Source: an uncultured Clostridia bacterium
Lineage (GTDB): Bacteria > Bacillota > Clostridia > Saccharofermentanales > DTU023
DNA length: 29,975 nt
Reading direction: 5' to 3'
Assembly (NCBI GenBank): GCA_937922005.1
Contig: CAKZWV010000036.1
Coordinates: 1 to 29,975, forward strand
Position numbers and translations under genes: made by a program. The notes below the pieces were generated by a model that did not search any database, had not been told where the DNA came from, and saw only the letters and a list, made by a program, of their open reading frames with translations. Of the stretch, positions 13,968-21,062 are shown one piece after another. Each line of letters opens with the position of its first letter. The first letter of the stretch is position 1.

Positions 13968-14342
13968 TTATGCTTCAGCAACCCACATCCCGTGGAGGTT
14001 GCAATAAGCGTAGGCTCTCAGAACTTTTTCGCCCTCAGTCAGGGCAAAAGCTGCCTCGGGGGCATCGCCTGGTTTCAGGTCTTTCTTTTGGAAACCCTGG
14101 TTGGTCTCTAAGATGATGAACTCAATATAGTGTTTTTCTTCCATGGGGTGGTCAACTGAACCGACATGGACTTTAACCTGACTGCCATCAGCCTTGATCA
14201 CTGGTACATGTTTTTCCTTGGAAGCATCAACAGAACCAGGGATGATCTCTTTCATGGACGAATCACAGCAGGCAGATGACTTGGGCTCATTTAATAGAAC
14301 TACAAAATTATCACATTTCTCACAATGATAGAATTTCAACAT
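13968..14342 (-). CDS. dfx: Desulfoferrodoxin (class I superoxide reductase)
   Basis: 124 residues from ATG 14342 (MLKFYHCEKCDNF), chosen over 14390 because desulfoferrodoxins begin at this point and AAAGGAAA precedes it. The N-terminal desulforedoxin-like centre has CEKC and the CC pair at about 29-30. The catalytic Fe site is built from the Glu-Lys-His segment EKHVP, two His in DHPMEEKHYIEF, and Cys and His of YCNLHG near the end. It reduces superoxide to peroxide without making oxygen, suited to a strict anaerobe. It is followed by rubredoxin in the same unit. Confidence 0.96.
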   Translation of the reverse strand: MLKFYHCEKCDNFVVLLNEPKSSACCDSSMKEIIPGSVDASKEKHVPVIKADGSQVKVHVGSVDHPMEEKHYIEFIILETNQGFQKKDLKPGDAPEAAFALTEGEKVLRAYAYCNLHGMWVAEA

Positions 14343-14377
14343 AGGTTTGAATTTCCTTTCTGGATAATCTAGATATG

Positions 14378-14391
14378 CTTGATAAATCAAG
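14378..14391. promoter_or_regulatory. Small palindrome upstream of desulfoferrodoxin
   Basis: CTTGATAAATCAAG is a perfect 6-2-6 inverted repeat about 36 bases upstream of the dfx start and overlaps a possible -35 (TTGATT on the minus strand). It could be an operator; the regulator is unknown. Confidence 0.35.
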
Positions 14392-14405
14392 GAGGGGTTA
14401 TCCTC

Positions 14406-14439
14406 AAAAAGGGCCCACCCACCAGGGGGTAGGTGGGCC
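14406..14439 (-). terminator. Intrinsic terminator of rubrerythrin
   Basis: Minus strand: GGCCCACC (complement of 14432-14439), 12-base loop, GGTGGGCC (complement of 14412-14419), then TTTTT. It separates the rubrerythrin gene from dfx. Confidence 0.85.
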
Positions 14440-14493
14440 TCATACAGCTAATGATTGGAAGGTTCAGGGACCTTGAAGGCCCCTAGGTAAACC

Positions 14494-15096
14494 TTAGTAA
14501 TTTTTGCACTCCAGTTGGAAGAAGGATTGCTTGTGCTTGCAGACGGGGCAAAGATCCGGTGCACTGGTGCCAACAACAATATGGCCACAGGCTCTGCACT
14601 CCCAAACTTTCACTTCACTCTTCTTAAAGACCTCTTGGGCCTCCACATTGTGAAGGAGAGCCTTGTAACGCTCTTCATGATGTTTCTCAATGGCAGCGAC
14701 CGCTCTGAATTGCTCAGCTAAGTCGTGGAAACCTTCTTCTTCGGCATCTTTCGCCATCTGAGGATACATCTCGGTCCACTCATAGTTCTCACCAGAAGCA
14801 GCAGCCTTCAGGTTGGTTTCGGTTGAGGCTAGGCCACCTAAGTGCTTGAACCAGATCTCAGCGTGCTCCCGCTCATTGTGGGCGGTCTTCTCAAAAATCG
14901 CAGCCATCTGCTCAAAGCCCTCTTTACGAGCTACGCTTGCAAAATAACTATACTTATTGGTAGCCTGAGACTCTCCAGCAAAGGCGGCCTGTAAATTCTT
15001 CTCGGTCTTGGTGCCTGCATATTTGTTCTTTTTTTCGCAAGCCCCCTTGCAATCATCTGCTTCAAAAAAGCGACGTACCAATCTATTATCTTTCAT
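14494..15096 (-). CDS. rbr: Rubrerythrin
   Basis: 200 residues from ATG 15096 (MKDNRLVRR), set by AGGAGG five bases upstream; the longer frame has no such site. Residues about 30-155 are the four-helix ferritin-like diiron domain with AFAGESQA, TAHNEREHAEIW and AIEKHHEERY supplying the Glu/His ligands. Residues about 162-200 are the rubredoxin-like domain with CRAC and CPVC. It reduces hydrogen peroxide using NADH-derived electrons via rubredoxin. The protein has an extra N-terminal stretch of about 25 residues before TKTEKNL with Cys-Lys-Gly-Ala-Cys, not usual in the family. It is transcribed alone from a recognisable promoter. Confidence 0.96.
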   Translation of the reverse strand: MKDNRLVRRFFEADDCKGACEKKNKYAGTKTEKNLQAAFAGESQATNKYSYFASVARKEGFEQMAAIFEKTAHNEREHAEIWFKHLGGLASTETNLKAAASGENYEWTEMYPQMAKDAEEEGFHDLAEQFRAVAAIEKHHEERYKALLHNVEAQEVFKKSEVKVWECRACGHIVVGTSAPDLCPVCKHKQSFFQLECKNY

Positions 15097-15140
15097 ATGT
15101 TCCTCCTGTTTAATTGATATGGTTTTCATACCACGCTTCT

Positions 15141-15169
15141 ATTATACTAGAATCTTTCTAAATTGGAAA
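15141..15169 (-). promoter_or_regulatory. Promoter of rubrerythrin
   Basis: Minus strand: -35-like TTTCCA (complement of 15164-15169), 17 bases, perfect -10 TATAAT (complement of 15141-15146), 45 bases upstream of ATG 15096. Confidence 0.65.
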
Positions 15170-15333
15170 GGCCCAAGGCCAAGAAATGCGAAAAATCCGG
15201 TCTTGCTAACATTTTTGAGCGCTCATTTCACATTCCTTATCCACATCACTTGAGAAAAAACCCTATATTTTCTAAAGTAGGCCCAGGAAGCCAGGCCTGA
15301 ACAAATACTCCCAGGCCTAGAAAGAAGGAAACC

Positions 15334-16632
15334 ATGCTAACCCACAAAAATGATTCTGAAATTCTCCAATATGCGCTGGAATATTTTGAAAAATACTGCA
15401 AAATAGAAACAACCTCGGACCCAGAGTCCAGCGAAACTCCCTCCAGTCCCAAGATTTGGGACCTAGCCAAAGTCCTCCAAGCCGATCTCCAGGAACTTGG
15501 CCTCGAAACTGCTTGTGATGAGCATGCTTATGTATATGCTTCTCTCCCAGCAAATACTCCTGCCCAACATACTCTTGGTTTGATCGCCCACATGGATACT
15601 TCTCCCGATGCCAGTGGTCACAATGTCCGCCCCTTCCGGGTGACCTACCAGGGTAAGCCCCTTCTTCTCCAAGCGGAGGGCCCCAAAGAGCTCGACGCCA
15701 GCCCAGCCCAGGCTGACCACTCAGACCACGGCGAAGAAACAGTTATTCTGAGCCCCGACCAGTTCCCAGCCCTACATGAATTAGAGGGTACCGACATCGT
15801 CGTCACCGATGGCAGGACCCTCCTTGGAGCGGATGATAAGGCGGGTGTGGCCGAAATTATGGCTTTGCTGAAGTATTTGCTCCGCCACCCGGAAGTCAAG
15901 CACGGAGAAATCAAGGTAGCCTTTACACCAGATGAAGAAATCGGCCAGGGAACGAAATTCTTTGATATTGAACGTTTTGGTGCAGATGTTGCCTATACAG
16001 TTGACGGTGGCCCCCTGGGTGAACTCAACTGGGAGAATTTCAATGCAGCCGCTGCCACCGTCCATATTCAAGGACTCAATGTCCACCCTGGTTCAGCTAA
16101 GGACAAGATGGTCAATTCTCTCCTCCTAGCTGCCGATTACATCAAACAGCTGCCTGCCATGGAAACCCCAGCCCACACCGATAACTATGAAGGTTTCTAC
16201 CATCTCTGCGATATCGTGGGGACAGTTGAAGAGACTACCCTCTCCTATATTATTCGGGATTTTGACGCAGACATCTTTGCCCTCCGCAAGCAGCTCATGA
16301 AAAATGTAGCCCAAGCCATGAACGAGGACCTCGGCAGCGACCGGATTACGGTGGAGATCACCGACCAGTATGCCAATATGAAAGAAAAGATCCTCCCTTA
16401 CCGCTTCTTGATTGACCACGCCACGGCGGCCATGGAAGAAGTCGGCGTCCCCGTCCAAATCGTACCCTGCCGGGGTGGTACAGATGGGGCCATGCTCTCC
16501 TTTAAGGGCCTGCCCTGCCCCAACCTCTTCACCGGGGGAGCCAACTACCACAGTCGCCTCGAATACCTCTCTGTCCCGGCCATGGAAAAAGCCTGTGAAG
16601 TCCTCCTCCAATTGGTCCCTAAATTCATCTAG
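15334..16632 (+). CDS. pepT: Peptidase T (tripeptide aminopeptidase)
   Basis: 432 residues; the family is usually about 405-415, the excess lying in the loop around residues 110-135. M20-type dizinc exopeptidase that removes the N-terminal residue from tripeptides in the cytoplasm. Visible: IAHMDTSPD (zinc His and catalytic Asp, about 89-97), GADDKAG (bridging Asp), TPDEEIG (catalytic Glu pair), VHPGSAKDKMVN in the lid domain, CRGGTDGA and the zinc His in TGGANYHSRLEY. AAGGAA precedes ATG 15334. One copy of the recurrent 10-mer lies in its leader (15302-15311) and another inside (15551-15560). It converges with the lipoate ligase gene 20 bases after its stop. Confidence 0.95.
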   Translation: MLTHKNDSEILQYALEYFEKYCKIETTSDPESSETPSSPKIWDLAKVLQADLQELGLETACDEHAYVYASLPANTPAQHTLGLIAHMDTSPDASGHNVRPFRVTYQGKPLLLQAEGPKELDASPAQADHSDHGEETVILSPDQFPALHELEGTDIVVTDGRTLLGADDKAGVAEIMALLKYLLRHPEVKHGEIKVAFTPDEEIGQGTKFFDIERFGADVAYTVDGGPLGELNWENFNAAAATVHIQGLNVHPGSAKDKMVNSLLLAADYIKQLPAMETPAHTDNYEGFYHLCDIVGTVEETTLSYIIRDFDADIFALRKQLMKNVAQAMNEDLGSDRITVEITDQYANMKEKILPYRFLIDHATAAMEEVGVPVQIVPCRGGTDGAMLSFKGLPCPNLFTGGANYHSRLEYLSVPAMEKACEVLLQLVPKFI

Positions 16633-16652
16633 AATCTAGAAGCAGACAGTTC

Positions 16653-17819
16653 CTAGCCAAAAATCGACGTAAGATAAGCCGTGGGGTCTTTAGGCCCCCC
16701 AGTCCCTTGGCCCATCCGCCGAATGAGTTCCTGCCCCTGAAGGGGGGCCCCCGTAAGGAGTTCGTTCAGAGCTGGATGGGCCTTGCTTGTCCAGCAGGCA
16801 ATCAGGCCCTTAACCACCTCCACATGGACCTCATCCACAGGGGCTGAACCGAGTGTCGACTCTGCAACAACACCTGCCCCAGGCCCAGGAGCCGGTCGAG
16901 CGGTCAACTCGGTCACTCCGCTCACCTGCCCTGGCACTGTCCTAGTCAAGGAAAAAGTCCCCTGCCGCCCCCGATTCCAAGCAAAACTTTGATAGCGGCT
17001 CTGAACCAGAGAAGCTATGGCCTCCTGGGTTTCTTGAGAAGGGCCCGGCCAAGGTCTAGCCTGACTTTTCTGGATCAGGGCCTCCTCCACCCCAGTACGG
17101 AAATCATTAAAACAAAGAGGGAGCCTGGATTTTGTGGTCGGGAGTATTTGCGCTGCTTCTTCCACAAAAGGCTTGAGATTCTGCACAGAAGCTCGCCGAG
17201 AAGCAATGCCCTTGGTCTGCAAATCGGGCCCAACATGGTGCAAATACCGATCCAAGACCGCCAAATCACTGTCGTACAGCAAGGTGCCATGTTGTAAAAA
17301 GGCCCTTTGACCGGACGCCTGCGCATTGCCGGAAAATTTACCCTCAGAAAGGACCTCCGGCCCTTTTTCACTTTCTAGCCCGTCCTCCCGCAAGCTTTTT
17401 ACATATTCGGGCCCGCTCGCCTGCATGCTGGTCACATAGAGGTCTGAGGGCGGCCGCATTTCCACCTTCAACCCCAACTGCAACAAATATTCCTCCACCC
17501 CTTCCAGGCAAAAGGTAAAGTGGCCCAGGCGTTCCATCCTCTGTCCCGGCAGAATATAAGAGAAGTTGAGGTTGCCAAGGTCGTGGTAGACCGTCCCACC
17601 CCCACTGATCCGCCGACACATGGACAGGCCAGCTAGATCGGCCTGGACCCAGCGGACTTCCTGGTAGAGATTTTGACTCCGGCCCACGACAAGGGAAGGC
17701 GCATTGACATAGAAAAGAAGGAGGCCTTCTGGCGCTAGGTCTTGAATGTTCCGAAAAAGTTCTTCTTCGAGGGCCAAATTCCAGGTCACTTCCTGGCTGG
17801 GAGAAATATAGTAGTACAC
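16653..17819 (-). CDS. lplA: Lipoate-protein ligase A-type enzyme (first copy)
   Basis: 388 residues from a GTG start at 17819; an in-frame stop lies just upstream, and the product MYYYISPSQEVTWNLALEEEL aligns with the start of LplA proteins. LplA activates lipoate with ATP and joins it to a lysine of lipoyl domains. Key motifs are present: RRISGGGTVYHDLGNLNFS (about residues 69-87) and FSGNAQ with the preceding catalytic Lys. About 20 extra residues rich in Glu and Ser sit just before that Lys, and a Pro/Gly-rich segment lies in the C-terminal domain. It is a separate minus-strand gene, not contiguous with the lipA cluster. The ribosome binding site is weak. Confidence 0.88.
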   Translation of the reverse strand: MYYYISPSQEVTWNLALEEELFRNIQDLAPEGLLLFYVNAPSLVVGRSQNLYQEVRWVQADLAGLSMCRRISGGGTVYHDLGNLNFSYILPGQRMERLGHFTFCLEGVEEYLLQLGLKVEMRPPSDLYVTSMQASGPEYVKSLREDGLESEKGPEVLSEGKFSGNAQASGQRAFLQHGTLLYDSDLAVLDRYLHHVGPDLQTKGIASRRASVQNLKPFVEEAAQILPTTKSRLPLCFNDFRTGVEEALIQKSQARPWPGPSQETQEAIASLVQSRYQSFAWNRGRQGTFSLTRTVPGQVSGVTELTARPAPGPGAGVVAESTLGSAPVDEVHVEVVKGLIACWTSKAHPALNELLTGAPLQGQELIRRMGQGTGGPKDPTAYLTSIFG

Positions 17820-18035
17820 GGGCGTTTCTCATACTTTCTAAGGAATTGACATTCCCGGAGCTTTCCCCTAGGATAAAAGTGTTGGGCAGACAGTGCAAGG
17901 CAAATAGCTCAACCCGTCTCCCTGACTGAATCCATAAAAAAGGGCTAAATAGAAAGGTCCCTTCATGGGGTCCTTTCCCCAGAGGCCAGGATCCTGGCCC
18001 CATATCGATTTTCTATATGAAAAAGGAGGAACATT

Positions 18036-18467
18036 ATGGCAGAAGTAAAAAAGTTTATTGGCGTAGCAACCCCTGAGCAAGGCGTCACCATTAAGCTGAC
18101 GAGCAGAGGACACGTCTCTTATGCAGACCAACCCAAGGAAGCTGGCGGCCAAGACAAGGGCCCTTGCCCCATCGAGCTTACCATGCAGGCCCTATCGGGC
18201 TGCATCGCTACCTTTATCCAGATCTTAGCGGCAAAACAAAAGCTTTCGATTAAGAATTTCACCGTCACCTCCGAGTGTTCTTTGAACGCCGACGGCAACA
18301 ATCCGGAAGGCATCTTCGACGTCAAGACCAAAGTCGTCTTTGATAGTGAAGAGTCCGACGAGACCCTGACCAAGCTCCTCGCCGTCGTGGAGAAATCATG
18401 CCCCATGAAGAGTACCATTGAGCACGCCATCAAGACGGAAACCACTTGGGAAAAAGGCAGCTGCTAA
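18036..18467 (+). CDS. OsmC/Ohr-family protein
   Basis: 143 residues behind AAAGGAGG. OsmC-type proteins use two Cys to reduce organic hydroperoxides or related thiol-reactive compounds. Both are visible: the Cys in ALSGCIATFIQ (about residue 55) and the second in EKSCPMKSTIEHA (about 125). The N-terminal Gly-rich region (SADQPKEAGG-like, KGPCPIELTMQAL) matches YhfA/OsmC more than Ohr. The start follows a gene-poor 215-base region divergent from lplA; a strong terminator follows, so it is monocistronic. It fits the window's oxidative-stress theme. Confidence 0.88.
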   Translation: MAEVKKFIGVATPEQGVTIKLTSRGHVSYADQPKEAGGQDKGPCPIELTMQALSGCIATFIQILAAKQKLSIKNFTVTSECSLNADGNNPEGIFDVKTKVVFDSEESDETLTKLLAVVEKSCPMKSTIEHAIKTETTWEKGSC

Positions 18468-18532
18468 ACCAATAATCATGTTGAATATGCTGAGCAGCTA
18501 AACATCTAACAAGATGAGCAGTTAAGCAAAAC

Positions 18533-18563
18533 GCCTCCTAGCCTTCTGGCAGGAGGCATTTTT
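18533..18563 (+). terminator. Intrinsic terminator of the OsmC gene
   Basis: GCCTCCT (18533-18539) pairs with AGGAGGC (18551-18557), with GCC/GGC extending the stem inside (loop TTCT), followed by ATTTTTTG. Confidence 0.9.
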
Positions 18564-18631
18564 TGTGCCTAATGACAATTATAAACTTTGAGGAAATTCC
18601 CGAGAGGGCCTCCCCAGGCGCAAAATCAACC

Positions 18632-19738
18632 CTAGGGGCAGGGCAAGAGGCCTATGATTTCTTGGCTCGTGACCTGATAAAGCTTTTCATCTAGATGGAT
18701 GGCCTCCAGGGCCGCCACCAATGCTTCTTTTCGATAAGGGACCCCAGCTAGGGCGGACTGAATCTCTTCTTCCGTTACATTGCCAAAGAAGTCCCCTTCC
18801 AACTTAGCCTGTCGGACTAGGCCTTTTTCCACCGTCACTGACAAGGAAACCTTTCCGCCAGGAAAATGCCCGTCAACCTGCAAGCTAAAGGGGGGATTCA
18901 TAGTCAAAATCCGGGCTGGATCCGCAAAACGTTTGGTTCCCAAGTCCGCAGCCCTTTGCTCTTCCTCTTCCGTCAACTGGTAGCAAGGATCCATCATCCC
19001 TGCTTTCTCCTGACCTGCGAGCAAATACTCCACCAAGCGGTCACGGAAATCGACTACCGTCATGTCTTTCGGAACGTAATCCTCCAGACAGGCCACCCGC
19101 TCTCGGACCGAGGCAATCCCCTTGGATGACATTTTATAGGGGTCCGGCTGGAGGCCTTGGAGCATAAATTCCAGATTAGGGTTAAAAAGGATCGAACCGT
19201 GGTGGACGATAAAGCCATCTTTCCGATATTGGGCATTGCCCGAAATCTTTTTTCCTTCCACGAGTAGGTCATTACGCCCATCTGCCACGGCAGGAATCCC
19301 CATTTTGTTGAGGGCTGTCACAATAGCCCGGGTAAAGGGGGCAAAGTCAATGGCATCGGTCGGCCCTGAAATCCCCGTCTCCGGTAGGATAAAGGAAAAC
19401 TGCCAGCTACCGAGGTCGGTATAAATACAGCCTCCCCCTGAGGGACGGCGAACCAGGTAAACCCCATGATCTTGGGCAAAGGGCAGGTTCACTTCACTAA
19501 GAAGGTTTTGGTAGCGCCCCAGCATAAAGGTTGGTTGGGTCCGCCAGACCAAGAGAAAACACCGGTCTGTACAGGCCTTTTCCTCTACTAGGTAGGTCTC
19601 TAGGCCAAAATTCCAGTAAACATCTTGATTTTCGGTCGGCACATACACAATCGGCAAGTCAATCCGACTCTGCCCAAGCCCCTGGCCCAGGCCGCTGTCC
19701 TGCTTGGCTCCCGCTTCTTCACTATGCTTTCCCTGCAT
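18632..19738 (-). CDS. Lipoate-protein ligase-like protein (second, divergent copy)
   Basis: 368 residues. ATG 19738 overlaps the end of lipA by 17 bases and is preceded by AAGGAG inside lipA, so translation is coupled. It has the BPL/LplA fold: WNFGLETYL, RRPSGGG, then KKISGNAQYRK with the catalytic Lys, and a C-terminal accessory domain (PPFSLQVDGHFPGGKVSLSVTVEKG) as in bacterial LplA. The motif normally reading VYHDLGNLNFS is IYTDLGSWQFS here, so His and both Asn are changed relative to the first copy. With no octanoyltransferase (LipB/LipM) visible, this copy may load octanoate or lipoate on the neighbouring lipoyl domain; that is inference. Confidence 0.85.
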   Translation of the reverse strand: MQGKHSEEAGAKQDSGLGQGLGQSRIDLPIVYVPTENQDVYWNFGLETYLVEEKACTDRCFLLVWRTQPTFMLGRYQNLLSEVNLPFAQDHGVYLVRRPSGGGCIYTDLGSWQFSFILPETGISGPTDAIDFAPFTRAIVTALNKMGIPAVADGRNDLLVEGKKISGNAQYRKDGFIVHHGSILFNPNLEFMLQGLQPDPYKMSSKGIASVRERVACLEDYVPKDMTVVDFRDRLVEYLLAGQEKAGMMDPCYQLTEEEEQRAADLGTKRFADPARILTMNPPFSLQVDGHFPGGKVSLSVTVEKGLVRQAKLEGDFFGNVTEEEIQSALAGVPYRKEALVAALEAIHLDEKLYQVTSQEIIGLLPCP

Positions 19739-20768
19739 CCACTTTCTCCTTCACAGCTGCCACCGAGCCATTCTCTTGGGCTTCCCGGCGCAGGCGGGCC
19801 TCCATCTCCCGCAGGGCATCCACAGCCCGGTACGAAGAGCGAACCAGGGGCCCGGCAATCACATAGGCGATCCCTGCTGCTTCAGCCCAAGCCTGTACCT
19901 CTGCAAATTCTTCCGGCGTCACATAGCGCTGGAGGGGGTAGTGGGCAGGACTCGGCTGAAGATACTGGCCAACCGACAAAATATCACAACCATGGGCTAC
20001 TAGATCATCAAACAGGGCCTTGAGCTGATCGTTGTTCTCGCCCAAGCCAAGCATCATGCCTGATTTCACGAGCATTCGAGTCCCATCCGCCCTCTTATGT
20101 TCCTTGGCATAGGCCGCAGCCCGAGCCAAAACATGGAGGGTACGGGCATAATTGGCCTGCGGTTGGACCGTCCGATAGAGGTCCGGAACCGTCTCCACAT
20201 TATGGTTGAGAACCTCCGGAAGCTCTCGCAAGACCATGTCAATGGGGCCATCCTCCCCCCGAAAATCGGGAATCAGAACTTCAATGCTGGCACCCGGCAC
20301 GGTCTCACGGACCGCACGAATGACTTTAGCAAATTGTCCTGCCCCCCCATCAAGCAGATCATCCCTGTCAACACTGGTTACTACCACGTGTTTGGCCCCT
20401 AGGCGCTTGGCCACATCGGCTAGGTGTTGGGGCTCCTCAGGATCGACAGGTTCTGGTTTTTCACAGCGGACATTACAAAAGCGGCAATTACGGGTGCAAT
20501 TGGCCCCTAAGATCATGAAGGTCGCCGTATACTTTTTGTAGCATTCCCCAAGATTGGGGCAATTGGCCTCCCGGCACACCGTATGAAGGCCTCCGTGGAC
20601 CATCATCTCATTGACGTCAGTGGTCAGCTCTTCATTGTAATGGACCCTAAGCCAGGCAGGTTTCGCCAAGGCTTGGCGGCGCAAGGCTTCGGCAGCTTGC
20701 TGGGTGGAAATTTTAGTATGGGTTACCGCTACAGAAATAGTGGAACTCTGGCTCTCCGCCTGACTCAT
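19722..20768 (-). CDS. lipA: Lipoyl synthase LipA
   Basis: 348 residues. Radical-SAM enzyme that inserts two sulfurs into a protein-bound octanoyl chain. Both clusters are clear: the auxiliary cluster ligands Cys65, Cys70, Cys76 (CX4CX5C in CREANCPNLGEC) and the radical-SAM triad Cys91, Cys95, Cys98 (CX3CX2C in CTRNCRFC). The C-terminal Arg-Ser-Ser-Tyr (310-313) supplies the Ser ligand of the auxiliary cluster. Its ATG overlaps the stop of the lipoyl-domain gene as ATGA (20765-20768), and its end overlaps the second ligase gene. Confidence 0.97.
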   Translation of the reverse strand: MSQAESQSSTISVAVTHTKISTQQAAEALRRQALAKPAWLRVHYNEELTTDVNEMMVHGGLHTVCREANCPNLGECYKKYTATFMILGANCTRNCRFCNVRCEKPEPVDPEEPQHLADVAKRLGAKHVVVTSVDRDDLLDGGAGQFAKVIRAVRETVPGASIEVLIPDFRGEDGPIDMVLRELPEVLNHNVETVPDLYRTVQPQANYARTLHVLARAAAYAKEHKRADGTRMLVKSGMMLGLGENNDQLKALFDDLVAHGCDILSVGQYLQPSPAHYPLQRYVTPEEFAEVQAWAEAAGIAYVIAGPLVRSSYRAVDALREMEARLRREAQENGSVAAVKEKVDAGKA

Positions 20769-21031
20769 GAAGCTTGTTCCTCGCTGGCCTCGTCCGCCAC
20801 ATCCAATTCAGCGACTTTAGCACCCGGCTGGACCACCGTGCCCTCCGTCAGGAAAATCTTGGTCAAGATCCCGGTGTATTCCGCCTCAATCTCATTGACC
20901 ACCTTCGAACTTTCCACCTCATACAAGATTTCGCCTTTTTGGACTAGGTCCCCTTCTGCTTTATTCCAAGCAACTAAGGTAACGGCTTCTGCCTGGGGGC
21001 CCAACTTGGGCAACAAAACTGGATGTAACAT
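20765..21031 (-). CDS. Stand-alone lipoyl carrier domain
   Basis: 88 residues, a single biotinyl/lipoyl domain with nothing else. It resembles the N-terminal domain of 2-oxoacid or acetoin dehydrogenase E2: PKLGPQAEAVTLVAW, GDLVQKGEILYEVESSK, EIEAEYTGIL, then EGTVVQPGAKVAEL. Lys43 in the hairpin turn (SSK) is the expected lipoylation site. GAGGAGG precedes ATG 21031. The short acidic tail DEASEEQAS ends the protein with no E2 catalytic or subunit-binding domain. It begins 31 bases after the histidine kinase stop and is coupled to lipA. It may be a carrier on which lipoate is assembled before transfer, or the lipoyl part of a complex encoded elsewhere. Confidence 0.88.
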   Translation of the reverse strand: MLHPVLLPKLGPQAEAVTLVAWNKAEGDLVQKGEILYEVESSKVVNEIEAEYTGILTKIFLTEGTVVQPGAKVAELDVADEASEEQAS

Positions 21032-21045
21032 GGTTATTCCCTCCT

Positions 21046-21058
21046 CTATGAATCATAG
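21046..21058. promoter_or_regulatory. Short palindrome before the lipoyl-domain gene
   Basis: CTATGAATCATAG, a perfect 6-1-6 inverted repeat in the 31-base gap between the kinase and the lipoyl-domain gene, just upstream of the ribosome binding site. Possible operator; weak evidence. Confidence 0.25.
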
Positions 21059-21062
21059 TCTG

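Noticed and set aside
16126..16611. 161-codon minus-strand ORF
   Set aside because: Antisense to pepT, which has all catalytic motifs.
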